64,000 bases of DNA from an uncultured Psychrobacter sp. (GCA_947501045.1 CANMUI010000006.1:150922-214921); one strand, 5' to 3'. Counted from the first letter of the stretch, positions 15,772 to 25,093 are shown. Notes: generated by a model from the letters alone, not told the origin. Numbers and translations are program-made.

Positions 15772-17058
15772 ATGTTACAAGACCAATGCTTATGGAACAT
15801 GACAGCGCCCAATATTGATACCTATAGTCAGTTAAGTAACGACACTCAAGCGAGCGTTTGTATCATTGGCGGTGGTTATACTGGGCTATCAGCAGCGATA
15901 CATTTGGCCGAAAAAGGTGTCAAAGTTGTCTTGCTTGAGAGTCAAGCGATTGGCAATGGCGGTTCAGGTAAAAGTGTAGGTTTGGTCAATGCAGGAACTT
16001 GGGCGCGTCCCGATGATCTGAACGTTACTTTAGGCGAGTCGGTAGGTGAACGCTTAACCGAAGCGCTTGGACTAGCGCCAAGCTTGGTATTTGATTTAAT
16101 CGAGCGTTATGATATCGACGCGCAAGCGACGCAAAACGGCAACATTCATATGGCTCATAATGCCAAAGGTGAGGCCGATGTCGAAGTCAGATATGAGCAA
16201 CTGCGCCGCCGCGGTGCCAATGTTGAGATATTAACCGGTAGTCGCTGTCATGAATACTGCGGCACCAAAAGCATTAATAAGGCCCTGCTAGATCACCGTG
16301 CCGGCACAATCAATCCGCTGGCTTATGTTAGAGGCCTCGCCAAAGTAGCGACAGATCTTGGTGTAACTATCTACGAGCATTCAGCCGTTGAAGCACTACA
16401 AAAAGTAGAGGGCTACTGGTATGCCAGAACCGCTAAAGCTCGCGTAAAATCTGAGCGCGTCATTATCGCCACCAATGCCTATACCGAAGGCGAGTGGACG
16501 CAAATTAAAAAGACCTTTTATCTGGTTTATTATTATCAAATTGCTTCTGAGCCGCTAACGGGCGCGGCAGCCGAGCGCATTTTGCCTCATAAAATGGGCG
16601 CTTGGGACACACGTCTTGCGCTATCTAGCTTTCGTCGTGACAAGGACGATCGTTTGTTATTAGGTACGGTAGGCGGCACCCAGCTTAAACCCAAATCCTT
16701 TTATCAAGCATGGGCCAATAATGTGCAAAAAAGCTATTATCCTGATCTGCCCGCCTTTAATTGGCAGTATGAGTGGTGTGGTAAATTTGGTTTTACGCCG
16801 GATCATATTTTTCGAGTATTAGAGCCCGATGAAGGTATCATAACGGCCACTGCTTACAATGGTCGCGGTATCACCACGGGAACTATGATGGGTAAATGTT
16901 TTGCCGATTATATTTTGAGTGGAGATAGAGCGAATATTCCTTTGCCGTTTAAGACGTTAGAAGAGTGCAAAATACCGCTAAGTACGCTTAAATCCACTTT
17001 TACCGAGGTGGGATTAACGCTTTATCATGCCGGACAGTGTTTGCGGATTATTGGGTAA
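15772..17058 (+). CDS. amaA: FAD-dependent amine oxidase, AmaA/PuuB-like
   Basis: A 428-residue DAO-type flavoprotein. An N-terminal Rossmann motif (IIGGGYTGLSAAIHLAE, about residues 31-47) binds FAD, and the C-terminal part has an NGRGITTGTMMGK flavin-contacting segment. The family includes L-pipecolate oxidase (AmaA), which makes piperideine-6-carboxylate, and gamma-glutamylputrescine oxidase (PuuB). The presence of amaB and hglS in the same run favours AmaA, so the symbol rests partly on context. It is the last gene of the rightward group and converges on the GlxA-type regulator 16 bp away. Confidence 0.75.
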   Translation: MLQDQCLWNMTAPNIDTYSQLSNDTQASVCIIGGGYTGLSAAIHLAEKGVKVVLLESQAIGNGGSGKSVGLVNAGTWARPDDLNVTLGESVGERLTEALGLAPSLVFDLIERYDIDAQATQNGNIHMAHNAKGEADVEVRYEQLRRRGANVEILTGSRCHEYCGTKSINKALLDHRAGTINPLAYVRGLAKVATDLGVTIYEHSAVEALQKVEGYWYARTAKARVKSERVIIATNAYTEGEWTQIKKTFYLVYYYQIASEPLTGAAAERILPHKMGAWDTRLALSSFRRDKDDRLLLGTVGGTQLKPKSFYQAWANNVQKSYYPDLPAFNWQYEWCGKFGFTPDHIFRVLEPDEGIITATAYNGRGITTGTMMGKCFADYILSGDRANIPLPFKTLEECKIPLSTLKSTFTEVGLTLYHAGQCLRIIG

Positions 17059-17074
17059 GATGGTTAGAGCGTTC

Positions 17075-18094
17075 TTAAGAGTTGGAGCGCGAAAACTTAT
17101 CCTGATATTGTTTTGGCGTCAGTTCAGTTGCGCGTTTAAATAGCCGACTAAAGGATGAGATATCACTATAACCAACTTGAAAAGCAAGCGACTTTATCGT
17201 CACCTCTTTGGACTCCAACAGCCGCTTGGCCTGCTCAATTCTCACCGCTTGTATATACTCAATCGGGCGCATGGCAGTACAAGCCTGAAAGCGCCGGTTT
17301 AACGTGCGTGGGGTGATGTTGACCATGGCGGCCAAAGTACTAACTTCAATGGACTGACTAAAATTATTTTCGATAAAGGCTTGCACCTTTTTAACCAAGG
17401 CATCTGAGTGCGGCTTATGCAAAGTCACATTGCTATAGCTGCCTTGACTGCCACGTTTGCTATCAATAATTTGCGTTTTTGCCACCTGCGTTGATACCTC
17501 CCGCCCGCAGTAGCGCTCGATCAATAACAGCGCCAAATCATAAAAAGCACTACCGCCCGCCGCGCAAAATATATTCTCTGACTGAGTAACAAATTGGTTC
17601 TCTTGCAAGTCAACCAGCGGGTAATCGCTTTTAAACTTATCTGCATAACCCCAATGGGTAGTGGCGGTTTTGCCGTCTAGCAGCCCTGCTTTGGCTAAAA
17701 AAAACGCACCGCTGCAATTGCTGGCGATATCGGCTTGCGTGCTGGCAAGACGCTGTAAATGCGGTAGTAATTCACGATTCTGCTGCAAAACCTTGTCGAT
17801 TGAATCACCAATGGTAGGAATTAATAATAAATCGCAATCTTTTACCTTTGCAATATCACAATGTGCTTGCATGATTAAGCGATTGCTACATCTGATATCC
17901 GCGCCGTTTAAACTTGCAATTTGTACGCTAAATCTAGGCTGTACCTCCAAATCCAAGAAGCGCTGCCAACTGACGCCAGTAAATGAAAATAGATCCAGCG
18001 CCCCTGATAGCACGCTACCCAGCACCCCATCGAATCCCAAGATAATGACTTTAAAAGGCTCGCGGTTTGGCATGGGTTTATGTCCTTTTATCAT
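17075..18094 (-). CDS. GlxA-type AraC-family regulator
   Basis: A 339-residue regulator: residues about 14-195 form a DJ-1/PfpI-like (GATase1) domain with the nucleophile-elbow-like SNCSGAFFLAKAGLL, and about 230-335 an AraC/XylS double helix-turn-helix (TLAAMVNITPRTLNRRFQAC, then LAFQVGYSDISSFSRLFKR). A shorter start at 18073 has a better-spaced AAAAGGA and may be the true one. GlxA-type regulators commonly sense amino acids, betaine-like compounds or polyamines. It converges on amaA and diverges from the acyl-CoA dehydrogenase operon, so either group could be its target. Confidence 0.87.
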   Translation of the reverse strand: MIKGHKPMPNREPFKVIILGFDGVLGSVLSGALDLFSFTGVSWQRFLDLEVQPRFSVQIASLNGADIRCSNRLIMQAHCDIAKVKDCDLLLIPTIGDSIDKVLQQNRELLPHLQRLASTQADIASNCSGAFFLAKAGLLDGKTATTHWGYADKFKSDYPLVDLQENQFVTQSENIFCAAGGSAFYDLALLLIERYCGREVSTQVAKTQIIDSKRGSQGSYSNVTLHKPHSDALVKKVQAFIENNFSQSIEVSTLAAMVNITPRTLNRRFQACTAMRPIEYIQAVRIEQAKRLLESKEVTIKSLAFQVGYSDISSFSRLFKRATELTPKQYQDKFSRSNS

Positions 18095-18141
18095 TTTCTT
18101 TTAGTTTTGTAGCTGGCTTAACTTTAAAGATATGCAACATT

Positions 18142-18220
18142 GTGCTACTGGTATAAATTTTCCTTGCTGGCTGCTTACATGAATTTCACAGAGGCTGCGC
18201 AAAATTTATCCCAGTAGCAC
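18142..18220. repeat. 79-bp palindromic element, possible MITE/REP-like unit
   Basis: Two 20-bp arms, 18142-18161 (GTGCTACTGGTATAAATTTT) and 18201-18220, match as an inverted repeat at 19 of 20 positions around a 39-bp centre. A 25-bp stretch ending in the right arm recurs at 45975-45999 with three differences. The element lies in the 344-bp divergent gap between the GlxA-type regulator and the acyl-CoA dehydrogenase, which otherwise shows only AT-rich promoter-like sequence. Confidence 0.65.
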
Positions 18221-18438
18221 TGTTACACCTCCGAAGTGTTACAACTATATTTAGATTTGATTAGTTGACGTATGCTTGTGCTTTTAGCACATTATTTTGC
18301 TATAGCTAATAAATAAATGTCGCTTTTCACCTTAATTATGTCATAAATGACAATACGGTACAGGGCTAAATTAGATTACTATTGATACAACCACTACTTA
18401 TATTATTCACTGACCAAACACGACTTAACGAGAACACT

Positions 18439-20259
18439 ATGGCCACCGATACTTTAATTAATGATTTTGAACTACCGTTTCAACTATATGATGTACTAAA
18501 TGTTGAAGCCTTGACCCAGCATCCTAAGTTCTCCGAGCACAACCGCGAGACCTTTGATGCGGTATTAGATACTGCTGATAAAATTGCGACCAATTTATTT
18601 TTACCGCACAACCACCTTGCCGATAAAGACGAGCCGCAGTTCGATGGTAAAACGGTGTCGATGATAGACGATGTTAAAGTAGCCTTTGATGCTTTTCGTG
18701 AGTCCGGCTTTATCGCTGGTCGTTATAGCTTTGAAGACGGTGGTATGCAACTGCCTGAAACCGTAATGACGGCAGTGGCAGGCTATTTTATGGCGGCTAA
18801 TCCCTCGACGACCGCGTATCCTTTTTTGACCACCGCCGCGATCAATGTGATCTCTCATTTTGCCAGCGACGAGGTCAAAGACGCCTTTATGCCGCGTATG
18901 CTCACCGGCGAATTTACCGGCACCATGGCGTTAACCGAACCGCACGCTGGCTCGTCGTTATCAGATATTAGAACCACAGCGACTGAGCAAGAAGACGGCT
19001 CTTATCGCATTAAAGGCAGCAAGATTTATATCTCCGGCGGCGATCATGAATTGTCCGATAACATTGTACATTTAGTATTGGCGAAGATTCCAGGCGGGCC
19101 TGGCGGCGTCAAAGGAATCTCCTTGTTTGTCGTGCCTAAATATCGTCTCAAGGAAGATGGTTCAATAGGCGAGCGTAACGACGTACATCTCACCGGACTG
19201 CTGCACAAACTGGGTTATCGTGGTACTACTTCTACCGCTTTGAGTTTTGGTGATAAAGGAGAGTGCTATGGTTACCTCGTAGGCGAACCACATTTTGGTC
19301 TGCGTTATATGTTTAAGATGATGAACGAGGCGCGTATTGGAGTCGGATTTGGTGCGGCGATGATTGGCTATCGCGGTTATCAATACTCGCTTGATTATGC
19401 TAAAGACAGAACTCAAGGTCGTATTGCACCTAAGAATAAACCTGAAGATGAAGCCATCGCTATCATCAATCACGGTGATGTCAAACGTATGCTGCTGGCA
19501 CAAAAGGCTTATACAGAAGGCGGCATGGCGCTATGTCTCTATGGCTCCAATATTATCGACCGTATCAATACCACCGATGACGAAACCCTCAAAAACGAGC
19601 TGTCAGAATTATTAGATTTACTAACGCCAGTCATCAAAGCATGGCCGTCTGAATACGGCCCAAAAGCCAATGATTTAGCCATCCAAGTGTTGGGCGGTGC
19701 CGGATATACGCGCGAATATCATGCCGAGCAGTATTGGCGCGACAATCGTCTCAATCCCATCCATGAAGGTACCAATGGCGTACAAGCACTAGATTTGTCA
19801 TTTCGTAAACTGTGGCAAAAGGGTGGTCTGGGCATTCAGGTTTTAAAACGTGAGATTACGCAAGACTTGGAAAGTATCAGCACACCAGGGGCGGCAAAAT
19901 TGGCGGGTAAGCTAACACCTTATATGGCTCATTTGCATGAAGTATTAGTACATCTAAGCAAGATATTACCGACTGAAAAAGCCATTACTTTAACCGGTAA
20001 CGCGCAAGCCTTGATGAATGTATTTGCTTCAATCGTGGTTAGCTGGATTTGGATCCGCCAAGCGAGTAAAGCGGAGCAATTGATTGCTAATGAGCAAAAC
20101 TCTTCTACTAAAGACAGCGATAAGCAAAACTTCTATCATGGTAAAATCCAAGCGGCAAAATACTTTATCGATTGGGAATTGCCAACCATTCAGCGTGATA
20201 TTGCTCTGTTAAATAACGACAATGCGGTGTGTACCGATATGCAGGTAGAGTGGTTTTAA
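18439..20259 (+). CDS. Acyl-CoA dehydrogenase with C-terminal extension
   Basis: A 606-residue member of the large acyl-CoA dehydrogenase group. It has an N-terminal extension, the FAD/substrate core (ALTEPHAGSSLSD, then GSKIYISGGDHE) and a GYTREYHAEQYWRDNRL segment typical of the C-terminal catalytic helices. An extra C-terminal helical domain of about 120 residues follows. The ATG at 18439 is chosen over a TTG at 18382 because the family-like sequence begins there. It catalyses the first, FAD-linked step of beta-oxidation. Two SDR genes follow closely, so the three may form a dedicated chain-shortening route; the substrate is not evident, though nearby phenylacetate genes make a phenylalkanoate possible. 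Confidence 0.88.
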   Translation: MATDTLINDFELPFQLYDVLNVEALTQHPKFSEHNRETFDAVLDTADKIATNLFLPHNHLADKDEPQFDGKTVSMIDDVKVAFDAFRESGFIAGRYSFEDGGMQLPETVMTAVAGYFMAANPSTTAYPFLTTAAINVISHFASDEVKDAFMPRMLTGEFTGTMALTEPHAGSSLSDIRTTATEQEDGSYRIKGSKIYISGGDHELSDNIVHLVLAKIPGGPGGVKGISLFVVPKYRLKEDGSIGERNDVHLTGLLHKLGYRGTTSTALSFGDKGECYGYLVGEPHFGLRYMFKMMNEARIGVGFGAAMIGYRGYQYSLDYAKDRTQGRIAPKNKPEDEAIAIINHGDVKRMLLAQKAYTEGGMALCLYGSNIIDRINTTDDETLKNELSELLDLLTPVIKAWPSEYGPKANDLAIQVLGGAGYTREYHAEQYWRDNRLNPIHEGTNGVQALDLSFRKLWQKGGLGIQVLKREITQDLESISTPGAAKLAGKLTPYMAHLHEVLVHLSKILPTEKAITLTGNAQALMNVFASIVVSWIWIRQASKAEQLIANEQNSSTKDSDKQNFYHGKIQAAKYFIDWELPTIQRDIALLNNDNAVCTDMQVEWF

Positions 20260-20312
20260 GAGTATTTATTTAAAATCTAACTATATTAACTAAAACATTA
20301 AAGGAATCAACA

Positions 20313-21116
20313 ATGACAACAAACGGAATTCAAACCACTGAACTTGTTAATCTGCCAGCGTCAAATGTCGCAAATAAACGGATTTTAATTACCGGCGGTG
20401 CCTCTGGTATTGGTGCCGCCAGCGCACTACTTTTAGCCAGTCGTGGTGCAAAAGTGGTGATTGGGGATTTAGCAGAAGAGCTTGGTGCAGCTGTTGCTAA
20501 ACGAGGACAGGACGCAGGTCATAGCATCACCTTTCATAAAGTAGATGTGACCAGCGGTGAAGCAGTACGCGCGCTATTTAAATTTGCCACGGACGAGCTT
20601 GGTGGTTTGGATGTGGTCATAAATAATGCTGGTATCGACCATCATCCAGCACCTATGCACGAGATCAGTGAAGAGGACTTTGACCGTAATATCGCGGTGA
20701 ATCTAAAAGGTGTCTGGCATTGTATGCGCGCGGCGGTTGGCTGCATGGCACCCAATGGCGGCGGTCATGTCATCAATATTGCCTCCATTGCCGGATTGCG
20801 CTCAGCGCCCTTATTGTCAGCTTATAGCGCGGCCAAACATGGGGTGATGGGATTGACCAAGTCCGCCGCTCATGAGTACGCGCGGGTCAATATTCGTTTC
20901 AATGCCGTTTGCCCCAGTTTTATCGATACGCCAATGGTACAGAGCACCATGGCAAAGATGGATGAGCGCGCCCAACAAGCGACCATTAAAGCTAGTCCGA
21001 TGCGTCGTTTAGGAGAAGTCGATGAAGTCGCAGGCGCGATTGCATGGCTGGCAAGCGATGAGAGCAGCTTTATGAATGGTCATGCGTTCACCTTAGATGG
21101 TGGGATGTTAGCTTAG
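20313..21116 (+). CDS. Short-chain dehydrogenase/reductase
   Basis: A 267-residue classical SDR. It has the NAD(P)-binding GGASGIGAA motif near residues 29-37, the NNAG motif (NNAGIDH), the catalytic Ser in NIASIAGL and the YSAAKHG motif holding the Tyr and Lys. The acidic residue after the second strand (VVIGDLAEE) favours NAD. The gene lies 53 bp after the acyl-CoA dehydrogenase and 40 bp before a second SDR, on the same strand. A hydroxyacyl-CoA or alcohol dehydrogenase role in the same pathway is plausible; substrate unknown. Confidence 0.87.
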   Translation: MTTNGIQTTELVNLPASNVANKRILITGGASGIGAASALLLASRGAKVVIGDLAEELGAAVAKRGQDAGHSITFHKVDVTSGEAVRALFKFATDELGGLDVVINNAGIDHHPAPMHEISEEDFDRNIAVNLKGVWHCMRAAVGCMAPNGGGHVINIASIAGLRSAPLLSAYSAAKHGVMGLTKSAAHEYARVNIRFNAVCPSFIDTPMVQSTMAKMDERAQQATIKASPMRRLGEVDEVAGAIAWLASDESSFMNGHAFTLDGGMLA

Positions 21117-21156
21117 AGATTGATTACTTTTAGTATTTTACAAATAAGGGAAAATT

Positions 21157-21918
21157 ATGAAAAACCTATTTGATTTAACCGGAAAAATTGCATTGGTGAC
21201 TGGCGCCAGTCGCGGTATTGGCGAATCTATTGCTCGTCTGCTTGCAGCGCACGGTGCCCATGTGATTGTCTCTAGCCGCAAAATTGACGCTTGCCAAGCG
21301 GTCGCTGATAGTATTAACGAGAATGGTGATAAGGCCAGCGCCTATGCTTGTCATGTAGGCGAGATGGAGCAGATTGATGCTATCTTTGAGCATATAAAGA
21401 ATGAGTTTGGCCGTATTGATATCTTAGTTAATAACGCCGCTGCTAACCCTTATTATGGACATATTTTAGATACCGATTTAGGTGCGTTTCAAAAGACCGT
21501 CGATGTCAATATCCGTGGCTATTTCTTTATGTCGACGGCGGCAGGTAAAATGATGCGCGAGCAGGGCGACGGGGTTATTTTAAATACTGCTTCAGTTAAT
21601 GGTATTGTAGCCGGCGACAAGCAAGGCATTTACTCTATTACCAAAGCGGCGGTGATTAGTATGACTAAAGCCTTTGCTAAAGAGTGTGGTCCGTTGAATA
21701 TTCGTGTCAATGCATTATTGCCGGGGCTTACCGATACCAAGTTTGCCTCAGCTTTAACTACTAATGAGAAAGTGTTAAATATGGCACTACATGCTATTCC
21801 ATTAGGACGAGTCGCTGACCCTGATGAGATGGCAGGTACAGTTCTATATCTGGTCTCTGATGCCTCAAGCTATACTACTGGTGCGTGCGTACTGGTCGAT
21901 GGTGGGATGCTGGCTTAA
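21157..21918 (+). CDS. Short-chain dehydrogenase/reductase
   Basis: A 253-residue classical SDR with TGASRGIGES for cofactor binding (about residues 15-24), NNAAANPYYG in place of the usual NNAG segment, the catalytic Ser in NTASVNG, and YSITKAA with Tyr and Lys. VIVSSRKID after the second strand suggests NADP preference. It is the last gene of the acyl-CoA dehydrogenase/SDR/SDR operon and is followed by a strong hairpin terminator. Its sequence differs clearly from the SDR just upstream, so the pair is not a recent duplication. Substrate unknown. Confidence 0.87.
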   Translation: MKNLFDLTGKIALVTGASRGIGESIARLLAAHGAHVIVSSRKIDACQAVADSINENGDKASAYACHVGEMEQIDAIFEHIKNEFGRIDILVNNAAANPYYGHILDTDLGAFQKTVDVNIRGYFFMSTAAGKMMREQGDGVILNTASVNGIVAGDKQGIYSITKAAVISMTKAFAKECGPLNIRVNALLPGLTDTKFASALTTNEKVLNMALHAIPLGRVADPDEMAGTVLYLVSDASSYTTGACVLVDGGMLA

Positions 21919-21955
21919 TTATTTATCAACCTTATCAGCCACAATTGGACAAAAT

Positions 21956-21987
21956 AAAAGGACAAGTTATTTAAATCTTGTCCTTTT
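21956..21987. terminator. Rho-independent terminator
   Basis: A perfect 11-bp stem (AAAAGGACAAG / CTTGTCCTTTT) with a 10-base loop lies between two converging genes, the SDR and a TRAP binding protein. The A- and T-runs at its ends let it work on both strands. Confidence 0.88.
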
Positions 21988-22053
21988 ATATTATGTCGAT
22001 ATTAAATACGTCATCTTTTAAGAGATATATTTATATAAGCATTACTTCTTAAT

Positions 22054-23124
22054 TTATCCTTCACAGGCGGCGCTGGCAGCTTGGGCTTTTTCATAAACTC
22101 CATCGGCGTCCAACCCTAAAGCGTTAACGTCAGCCAAGTATTTATTAGTGCCTTCTAATAAAGGACCTTTCCAATCAGGATCGTTTAAGGGATCGGGAAT
22201 ATCAATAATGGTATCGCCTTTAGCACGTGCCTCTTCCATAAACTTGGCGTCTTCTCTATCAAACATCTCTCCTGCGATGTCAGCCATCACTCTACCTGAA
22301 TTATCATCAATGATCTTTTTCAAATCATCAGGCAGGCTTTCATACTTATCCTTATTCATGGTGACCAGCAAGGCTGAGCTATAAAAGGGGATATTGGTAT
22401 GAGCACTGGTTATCTCTGTGAGTTTAAAATCACCAGTAGGACTCCAAGGCAAGCTTAAACCGTCAATAACACCTCTTTGCAAAGAGGTGTAGATATCAGT
22501 TGCTGGTAATCCTACAGGAGAGGCGCCAGTCGCCTCAATGATATCGCCTGCGACTGCCGAAGGTCTACGAATGCGCATACCTTTCATATCTGCTGGTGTA
22601 CGAATAGGCGTATCTACGGTATGCAAAACCCCAGGACCGGCACCCATCATAAATAGTAGATGCGTATCTTCGTATTCGCCCGCAAGCGTACCATCGTCAT
22701 AGAGAGTTTGTAGCATACAACTCATCTGACCCGCTGAATTCGATAAACCTGGCAACTCAGCAATAGTTGTTAAAGGAAAGCGTCCGGCTGTGTAGCCATG
22801 AGCCTGCGAGCCGATATCAATGGTACCCTTAGCAGCAGCATCGTAAGTAACATCAGGTTTGCTTAGCGTTGCTGAGGGATAAAGCTCTACTTTTAAGCGA
22901 CCGTCTGATTCTTCTTCTAGCCTTTGAGCCCAAGGTGCGAACACATCCGTATGCATAGCTGAAGTTGCCGGCCAAAAATGCGAAAATCGTAAAGTAGTGG
23001 TTTCCTGTGTCGCAGTAGCAGCAGAAGCCTCTTCATTGCTATCTGTTTGATTAGAACAACCAGCCATGCCTAGCGCTATTGCCATAGACAAAAACATAGC
23101 CCCGACTTTAACTTTAGTAGTCAT
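22054..23124 (-). CDS. TRAP substrate-binding lipoprotein, DctP family (paralogue 1)
   Basis: A 356-residue DctP-type binding protein starting at an ATG preceded by AAGGAAG. The signal ends GMAGC, so it is probably a lipoprotein; Ser follows the Cys. The body has the family hallmarks: the ligand-arginine region MKGMRIRRPS, a YTSLQRGVIDG segment and the paralogue-specific IPDPLNDPDW. Two further cysteines (SCMLQTLYD and the C-terminal AAC) are kept in all five copies in this window. It lies downstream of paaABCDE on the same strand but beyond a strong terminator, with no DctQ or DctM gene beside it. Position suggests phenylacetate or a related arylacetate as ligand. Confidence 0.9.
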   Translation of the reverse strand: MTTKVKVGAMFLSMAIALGMAGCSNQTDSNEEASAATATQETTTLRFSHFWPATSAMHTDVFAPWAQRLEEESDGRLKVELYPSATLSKPDVTYDAAAKGTIDIGSQAHGYTAGRFPLTTIAELPGLSNSAGQMSCMLQTLYDDGTLAGEYEDTHLLFMMGAGPGVLHTVDTPIRTPADMKGMRIRRPSAVAGDIIEATGASPVGLPATDIYTSLQRGVIDGLSLPWSPTGDFKLTEITSAHTNIPFYSSALLVTMNKDKYESLPDDLKKIIDDNSGRVMADIAGEMFDREDAKFMEEARAKGDTIIDIPDPLNDPDWKGPLLEGTNKYLADVNALGLDADGVYEKAQAASAACEG

Positions 23125-23264
23125 ATTTATTACTTCCTTGTAGATAAATTAAAAACATTAATTACTTGCAATATACTACACAAAATTTACAATGATGTAA
23201 TCGTTTTTCTCAACTAAATATTGTTCAGTTTGATATAAATCATGGTTTGATGAAGTTAATACAA

Positions 23265-23304
23265 AAAACCTCATGGATATTCAATACAATATCCATGAGG
23301 TTTT
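23265..23304. terminator. Rho-independent terminator of the paaABCDE arm
   Basis: Perfect 17-bp stem (23265-23281 and 23288-23304) with a six-base loop, in the 285-bp gap between paaE and the TRAP protein gene. On the minus strand the hairpin is followed by a T-run, so it should end paa transcription. The rest of the gap is AT-rich and probably holds the TRAP gene promoter. Confidence 0.9.
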
Positions 23305-23409
23305 ATTATAAAATTAATAGTTTTTTCTCAGACCATCTCTCTTATAGTCTATATCTTTTGTAGTCTGTGTAAGTAACGAGCATGCTCTTTTTTTAAGCAT
23401 TTAACAGAG

Positions 23410-24477
23410 TTAAACATCAAAATCTACTATCGCCGTTTCAGTTTGCACATGAGCCTGGCAGGTCAATACGTAGCCAAGATCTACTTCATAATCTTCAAGT
23501 CCGTAGTTGACGTCCATAGTCGCCTCGCCTTCAACCATTTTGGCTTTACAAGTGGCGCAGACACCGCCCTTACAAGCAAAAGGTACACTTGCACCTGCAT
23601 CAATCGCCGCGTCAAGTACACTTTGACCTTCGGCTAGCCCAATAACTTGCTCGCGACCACCAGAGATGATTTTGATTTGTTTATCAGCATCGCTATGGAC
23701 AACAGGACGACGTACCGTTTGGCTAGTAGGGGTACCAAATAATTCAAGATGAATCTTCTTTTTATCAATACCTTTGTCAATCAAAGCCTCTCTAAAACCT
23801 TCGATAATAGGTAGTGGGCCGCATAAGTAAGTGTGATCCAAGGTATCTGTATTAATAAAAGCGGATAGTAATTGCTCAAAGCGCGCGCCTTCAGGACGAA
23901 CCGACAAAATCTCTAAATCTCTAGGCTCACGGGTTAACACATGAACGATGGAGAGGCGATCCATATACTTATTTTTTAGTGCTTCTAGCTGCTCAAAAAA
24001 CATCACAGTTTGTCGCTTGGCATTAATATAAATAAAATCTACCTGCGTATGTTCAGTGTTTTCAAGTAAGTAGGTCGTCATTGCCAAGATAGGCGTAACA
24101 CCGCTACCAGCTGCAACAAATAAATACTGCTTTGCTCGCTGCATCTCTTCAGTATCATCTATCGGCAAGCGAAAGTCGCCTTGCGGTGCCATAACCTCTA
24201 AAACATCACCTTCTTTTACCGTGCTAGAGATATGCTGCGAGAAGACGCCCTCGGGTACATTTTTAATACCTACACGTAGATAATTATCACCCATTTGGCA
24301 TATCGAATAAAAACGCTCAACATCTTCATCAGCAATTTGCATTTTGAGTTTGAGGTGTTGACCGGGGAGGGCTTTGAAATGATCTGATAGATCTTGCGGG
24401 ATATCGAATTTGAGTGTCACTGCTTCATCAGTTTCAGGTAGTACTTCAACAACCTTTAGCGGGTGATAAACAGACAT
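23410..24477 (-). CDS. paaE: Phenylacetyl-CoA epoxidase subunit PaaE (reductase)
   Basis: A 355-residue electron-transfer flavoprotein. The N-terminal two thirds form a ferredoxin-NADP reductase-like FAD/NAD(P)H module (RFYSICQMG for flavin, AAGSGVTPILAM for the pyridine nucleotide). Residues about 270-355 form a plant-type [2Fe-2S] ferredoxin domain with CKGGVCATC and a final Cys in YVLTCQ. PaaE passes electrons from NADPH to the di-iron PaaA/PaaC core that epoxidises the ring of phenylacetyl-CoA. Last gene of the leftward paaABCDE series, 87 bp after paaD. Confidence 0.95.
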   Translation of the reverse strand: MSVYHPLKVVEVLPETDEAVTLKFDIPQDLSDHFKALPGQHLKLKMQIADEDVERFYSICQMGDNYLRVGIKNVPEGVFSQHISSTVKEGDVLEVMAPQGDFRLPIDDTEEMQRAKQYLFVAAGSGVTPILAMTTYLLENTEHTQVDFIYINAKRQTVMFFEQLEALKNKYMDRLSIVHVLTREPRDLEILSVRPEGARFEQLLSAFINTDTLDHTYLCGPLPIIEGFREALIDKGIDKKKIHLELFGTPTSQTVRRPVVHSDADKQIKIISGGREQVIGLAEGQSVLDAAIDAGASVPFACKGGVCATCKAKMVEGEATMDVNYGLEDYEVDLGYVLTCQAHVQTETAIVDFDV

Positions 24478-24564
24478 AGTTATTCCTTTAAAATTTGTCT
24501 ATGAAGTTAGTCGTAAATTTCTAAAATTAGCTGCAACAAATGATCAAGCTAGTAAAACTTTGAG

Positions 24565-25056
24565 TTAATGACATTTAAAGTATTCAAACGGCTCTTTGCA
24601 TTCAAGACACTTATATAGAGATTTACAGGCCGTAGCACCGAACTGACTGACCAATTGGTATTCAAGGCTACCACAGTTGGGACAGCGTCTGGGCTCATTG
24701 TCATCTCCTGTACCAGGCGGAGCTATGCCATAAGTCTCAAGCTTGACGATCGCTTCAGGTGTGATCCAATCCGTCGACCATGCTGGAATCAACTGCTCTT
24801 TTAAAAGGGGCTCAGGATAGCCTGCATCAGTTAAAGCATCACTAACCATTTTTCTAATAGCAGCGGTAGCAGGACAGCCAATATAAGTAGGAGTAAGGGT
24901 AACTGTAATAGTTCCAGCTTTATCATCAATACTGACATCACGAATAATACCTAGATCATCTAACGTAAGTACCGGTACCTCAGGATCAGGCACTTCAGCC
25001 AAGATTTGTTTGATCTCATCAATATCAAGCATCGGAGTTAGTTGAATCTTAGTCAT
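24565..25056 (-). CDS. paaD: Phenylacetyl-CoA epoxidase factor PaaD
   Basis: A 163-residue PaaD protein. The N-terminal MIP18/DUF59-type domain (residues about 10-95, with PDPEVPVLTLDDLGIIRDV and GCPATAAIRKM) is followed by a C-terminal zinc-ribbon-like segment with cysteines in RRCPNCGS and LYKCLECKEPFEYFKC. PaaD is needed for an active epoxidase, probably by helping to assemble the iron-sulfur or di-iron centre. It lies 37 bp after paaC. Confidence 0.94.
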   Translation of the reverse strand: MTKIQLTPMLDIDEIKQILAEVPDPEVPVLTLDDLGIIRDVSIDDKAGTITVTLTPTYIGCPATAAIRKMVSDALTDAGYPEPLLKEQLIPAWSTDWITPEAIVKLETYGIAPPGTGDDNEPRRCPNCGSLEYQLVSQFGATACKSLYKCLECKEPFEYFKCH

Positions 25057-25093
25057 ATTAGTACCTATCAGTTAGTCATTACTTACTAGTCAC

